Source: Acanthococcus lagerstroemiae (taxonomy: Eukaryota; Arthropoda; Insecta; Hemiptera; Eriococcidae). From it: a DNA stretch of 64,000 nucleotides. The DNA lies in NCBI GenBank assembly GCA_031841125.1, contig CM063114.1:32137574-32201573 (forward strand), in the 5' to 3' direction. The translations under genes were made by a program, and so were the position numbers. The notes beneath the pieces were generated by a model that had not been told where the DNA came from, did no database searches, and was given only the letters and a program-made list of their open reading frames with translations. Positions 59,763 to 64,000 of this stretch are shown here, in pieces (position 1 is the stretch's first letter; each line of letters starts with the position of its first letter).

Positions 59763-61080
59763 TATTGTAGAAAGAAATTCGGATTTTGTAGGGGAAGGGG
59801 AGCTGCAGCTCCACAGTCTCCCAACAACGTTCTTGAATTCTTCCAACCAAGCGAACTCCGTAGAAAAATGTTGAAATCGTCGAGTAATTAAAAAGAAGTC
59901 AACTTACTAGATTTTTCCAATTAATGGAAATTTCGAAATTAACAAGCAAAAATTTTTAACCAATAAAAAGGAAAAAATAGTAAATCTTTTCTTATTTAGT
60001 TTTTCTAGTGGTTTCTCCATTATCGCATTATCCCAAACTACCCTCAACGGGAATAATTTTACCAACAAGCAGGATTATCTACTGGAACCTACTTCATCCT
60101 TTAGATCACACACTTGCTACGCATAGAAATTATAGGCTTCCTGGTAGGTCAATATTTTAGTTTTAAGTTACAGTTACCTAGATAGCTATTTTTGAATAAT
60201 TCTTCGGTACTTATTACGAGTGAGTGTATACAACTAAGCGATCTTTAATGAAAAATCAGTGAGCCATTCCAGTTGGCGTAGTCGAGAAAATAATCGCAGA
60301 AAAATAATAATACTGGCGAGTTGGTTTAGTGGTATCGTTAGTCATTGAAGGAAAAAGTCGGATTCTCGTTCTTGTGCGCGCGTTTGTGAAACACAACATC
60401 AGCACAACGAACTACGTAGTTATATACCTGTAATTAATAGCCGTGTTCCGCGTGTTGTCGAAACCCTCCATGCTCGGAAGGTATATGTAGGTATAGGTAA
60501 CAAAAAAGCAAAACGACAGAACCACTGTTCGATGAAATCGTACCATCATGTAAAACACAACTGCGTGGAATTGTTCGAAAAATCATGTTCTTGAGAATTA
60601 TCTACCTGTTCGAAGAATTCACATCATTCTTCTAACTTTCGTGAGCACTCCTTTTTTCTCGAATCACATTTTTAAATACAATACACGACTTTTCATTCGA
60701 GGAGAATTCTAACATTCTAGAAAAAATTTCACTTTCGTTCGTTCGGCTGGACATTCAGTTTGATTAATTTTCAGGCCTCGGTACAGACGTTGGTGAAAAA
60801 CATGTATGAAGAGTTATTAGGTGACTATCAAGTCTAGAAGAATACGAAAATTAGGAGAAAAAACAAGATGATAAATGGAACTTCGCGAAAAATCATAAAT
60901 GATAAACCTCTTTTATCAGAAGTTCTACCACAGGTCTTTCTACCTATTTTCTCTAGAACAAACGGCATCTGATGCCGTAATCTGTATTTATTTATTATTT
61001 TTTTATTATTTTTTTTTATCTTTTTTTTTTGGGGGGGGGGGGGGTTGATGATAGTATAATATATCTATACGGAAGGCGAA
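59763..61080. other. Intergenic, with a weak tRNA-like stretch
   Basis: GTTGGTTTAGTGGTATCGTT at 60321 looks like a tRNA D-arm/A box, and GGATTCTCGTTC at 60360 partly matches a B box, but the anticodon arm is not clear. A poly-T then poly-G tract lies at about 60985-61044. Confidence 0.3.
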
Positions 61081-61091
61081 GAAAAAATTGT

Positions 61092-61524
61092 TGGAAGGAG
61101 ATAGTGGTATGATTTTTTGTTCATCTGAATCAGGGCTACCAGTTTTGATAGTGAGAAACGTCGGCCTTTGGTTATTCATGTTGGGATTCAGTAAAAGTAG
61201 GCTTTTTGCACAATTTTGTAAAAAATTGAAATTTCTGAATTTTGGATGCCATTTACCTGCTTAAATTTTCAGAGCAGGCCGGATATCGTAATAACTTGTT
61301 TTGTTACTCTAAGTGAGTGCTGTAACATGGCATCATTGTAGACTGGGCAACATCATTACTCGTGATTTTTATAATGGGTCAAAATTGGTGAATTTTTTGA
61401 TTTTTACAAAGATGCGGCGCCTTCAATTTTGTGATTAGGCAAAAGGTGATAATAACACTTTTGCTTTGTCTACTCAAGTGCTATTCATTCCTCCCCGCTT
61501 AGCAACCGAAACTCGGACACCCTG
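61092..61524. mobile_element. Fold-back element C, right arm only
   Basis: Sequence from GGAAGGAGATAGTGG to the terminal CACCCTG followed by TA matches the right arms of elements A and B. No left arm is present, so this is a solo arm. Confidence 0.75.
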
Positions 61525-63346
61525 TATATGTATGTACATAACTTGGAGCGAAAAAAATTATCATCAAAGATTCGGCAATATTTTTGGTCTAGATGTATAA
61601 AGAAAAGCATAACGTATTATAGTCCAGGCGCTGAAAATTGAATGTATGCAATGTATGCATATGGCTTGTATTCGCATATTATTCCAGATATTTAAAAATT
61701 GTCAAACTGGCTGGTCAACCATAAGTGCTTCCAGTATGGGGTACTTTGGTTCTTAATATGGGGTATATTAATCCTACATTAAATAATGCAGTTGAGAGAA
61801 AGATGCTGAATGCAAATTACGAAAATTATTATTTCATATCGGGTAAATTTAAAATAAATCAACAAAAAAATTATGGCTCGATGATCGAGCTTTTAAGATG
61901 AAAATATCAGGATGTTTGGGTTTCTTTCTCATTTAATCGTCATAACATACATCGCAAATCCATGAATCTCCTAGATCTCCGGATGTACAGAGCGCTCGTG
62001 GCGTTACACACACGTACACACACTAACAAACACATGTAAGTAGGCTGGGGGAATCAAAATCGATATTTCCTATCCCTTAACACTGGGACCAATGATCGGT
62101 CTCATCTTATGAGAATTTCACCGGTTAGTTTGTTTCGACGACTATTTTAATTTGTAGTACATATAACCAAAAAATGATTTCAATAGGCGACTACCCTCAA
62201 ATAACTGTAAATTCTTCAAAATTAAAAACATCGAATCATCGCCTGTACATTTTTTATATGGGAGCGATTAATTTTATCGCTCAAACCGTAGACCTTATAG
62301 ATAATATAAACTGCAGTTAGTGTAAAACGTACTTGGCACACAATGGAGAATAAGTGGAGTATAGCAACTTGGCTATAAGTACTGATAAAGTGATCATTAA
62401 TCTGCATTTCGTCGCATTTTCTCCATTGTTTTGATTACTTTTTCTTCAAATTATGTTTCGAAGTTAATACTTTCAATTCATTCACCAATCTGTTATTTAT
62501 TAACAAAACAAAAAAAAGAAGTATTATTTTCTCTTATTACTACCCATATAGCCAAGTTGCTACTCCACTTATTCTATATAATATTCTATTGGCCAAAACT
62601 GATGACGATGAAAACTTTTTTTCGCAAATGAACGTTTGTTTCCACATACGCAGTGTAAAATTTGTTCACATTTGGACTCTCTTTTATACTTTGTTGAACT
62701 TCGCACCTTTTTTACGCTTGCACGTTTCAAAAACAACAAATCTTTATAAAATTACGTACAATGTTTCTACCAGATACTTTTCATAAAGAAGTTAATCTCT
62801 TGTTTGAGTACATTACCTCCACCACGTGATGCCTGAGTGCGCTGTATATTATGCGAGATTGATGGGTACCCCATTTATCGATTTCGAGGGAACTGCATAT
62901 TATTCCATTGGATCGGAAATTTGGGAATTTGGGAATTTTTTCTTCCATCGGATGCAATACTTTAACAATGTTGTTTCGTGATGAAATAAAAACATTGAAA
63001 TTCAATCCGCAACAGATTATATCTATCATGCTGGAATATTTCCTGCAGATGAGCGCCGCTCATTTCAATCTGCAGTGTGCATAAAATAAAACAACACCAA
63101 CCATTTCAGTGATTACTTTGATGTAATTCTAAAAGTTTTAACGTCAGAAATAATACCGGTTCAATTGAACCAATTTTTGACAGATTCTCGAAGGTAAAAG
63201 TAAACTGATTCGAACAGCTACCTGGAAGGTAGCATAGCGAGAAAAAGTTTCGAAAGGGAGAAAAGCTGCTTTTAATTTTTGAAAACTTTTTCGTCGATAG
63301 TGTTATCATAATAATATTAAATCATTACGCGTATACACATATTATA
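61525..63346. other. Intergenic, nothing recognised
   Basis: Several 60-80-codon frames occur without recognisable products. No paired repeats were noticed. Confidence 0.35.
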
Positions 63347-63940
63347 CAGGGTGTCTGAGTTTCGGTTGCTAAGCGGGAAGGAATGAATAGTACTTGAATA
63401 GACAAAGCAAAAATGTTATTATCACCTTTTGCCTAATCACAAAATTGAAGGCGCCGCATCTTTGTAAAAATCGAAAAATTCACCAATTTTGACCCATTAT
63501 AAAAATCACGAGTAATGATGTTGCCCAGTCTACAATGATGCCATGGTACAGCACTCACTTAGAGTAACAAAACAAGTTATTACGATATTCGGCCTGCTCT
63601 GAAAATTTAAGCAGGTAAATGGCATCCAAACTTCAGAAATTTCAATTTTTTACAAAATTGTGCAAAAAGCCTACTTTTACTGAATCCCAACATGAATAAC
63701 CAAAGGCCGGCGTACAGTTCTCATTATCAAAACTGGTAGCCCTGATTCAGATGAACAAAAAATCATACCACTATCTCCTTCCAGTTTTCAGAATTTAAAA
63801 AGTTAAGACACGTTGAAGTACTTTCAAATTTCAAAAAAACAGAAAATTTAACTTGCCCTAAAAATTAAACTGTTAGGGGGAAGGCTATTTGGTTTCTAGG
63901 CTCCGCTCAAAAGTAAGTTTCCCTAAATTCGTAAGCAGAA
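63347..63940. mobile_element. Fold-back element D, left arm (cut by window end)
   Basis: TA then CAGGGTGTCTGAGTTTCGG opens a left arm matching element A up to and past its centre. Similarity fades near 63935, and the right arm, if present, lies beyond the window. Confidence 0.7.
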
Positions 63941-64000
63941 ACAAAAATAAAATAAAACGAAATGAAAGGGAAATGTAAATCATGAGTTTTGCACACTCTG

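Noticed and set aside
60314..60390. True tRNA gene
   Set aside because: A-box-like and B-box-like stretches are present, but the arms do not pair into a cloverleaf.

Overview
This is eukaryotic nuclear DNA, AT-rich, with spliced genes and dense transposon debris. The two host genes (a takeout/juvenile-hormone-binding-protein-like gene and an SLC18B1-like transporter gene) and the RTE- and Jockey-type retrotransposons point to an insect. A hemipteran is my guess, but nothing here proves the order. I see no bacterial genes, CRISPR array or rRNA.

Host genes. A secreted takeout/JHBP-family protein is encoded on the + strand in five recognisable exons between 23870 and 32158; its first exon, with the signal peptide, was not found. 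A 12-TM-type major facilitator transporter resembling SLC18B1 is encoded on the - strand in eleven exons between 42426 and 37442. All eleven exons join in phase into about 482 residues. The two genes converge tail to tail, about 5.3 kb apart.

Mobile DNA, left to right: a Ty3/gypsy-like remnant with an RNase H domain downstream of the integrase (1918-3045, -); an RTE-type retrotransposon whose 5' part is inverted, as in twin priming (3196-6504); a 5'-truncated Jockey-like element (8000-9460, -) beside a KRBA2-like integrase remnant (9469-9933); an element with GGGTAATTCTC termini and many copies of a short CCACGGCATTGG motif (10436-12305); a second Jockey-like 3' end (14045-14612); a fold-back mariner derivative (15503-16237); a second RTE copy (17204-19154); a second GGGTRATTCTC-type element (21822-22993) abutting a pogo/Tigger-like remnant (23000-23349). 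The takeout introns hold hAT-like MITEs and long fold-back elements with TA CAGGGT ends. A ~295-bp satellite occupies 34835-36216. On the right are a third RTE copy inserted in a hAT-like MITE (43694-46129), with the unfilled paralogous site still present at 47539-48144; a third partial GGGTAATTCTC-type region (51127-53673); an R1-like fragment (about 55925-56525, -); and several fold-back copies (57378-59762, 61092-61524, 63347 to at least 63940), one carrying a nested hAT-like element and an unrelated inserted segment.

I found no multi-gene pathway or operon-like system. The most unusual material is transposon architecture: a twin-primed RTE with a target-site duplication, a filled/empty site pair inside one window, integrase followed by RNase H, and a group of TIR elements with internal arrays of one short motif. 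No database search or alignment was run, so family names rest on recognised motifs and termini.
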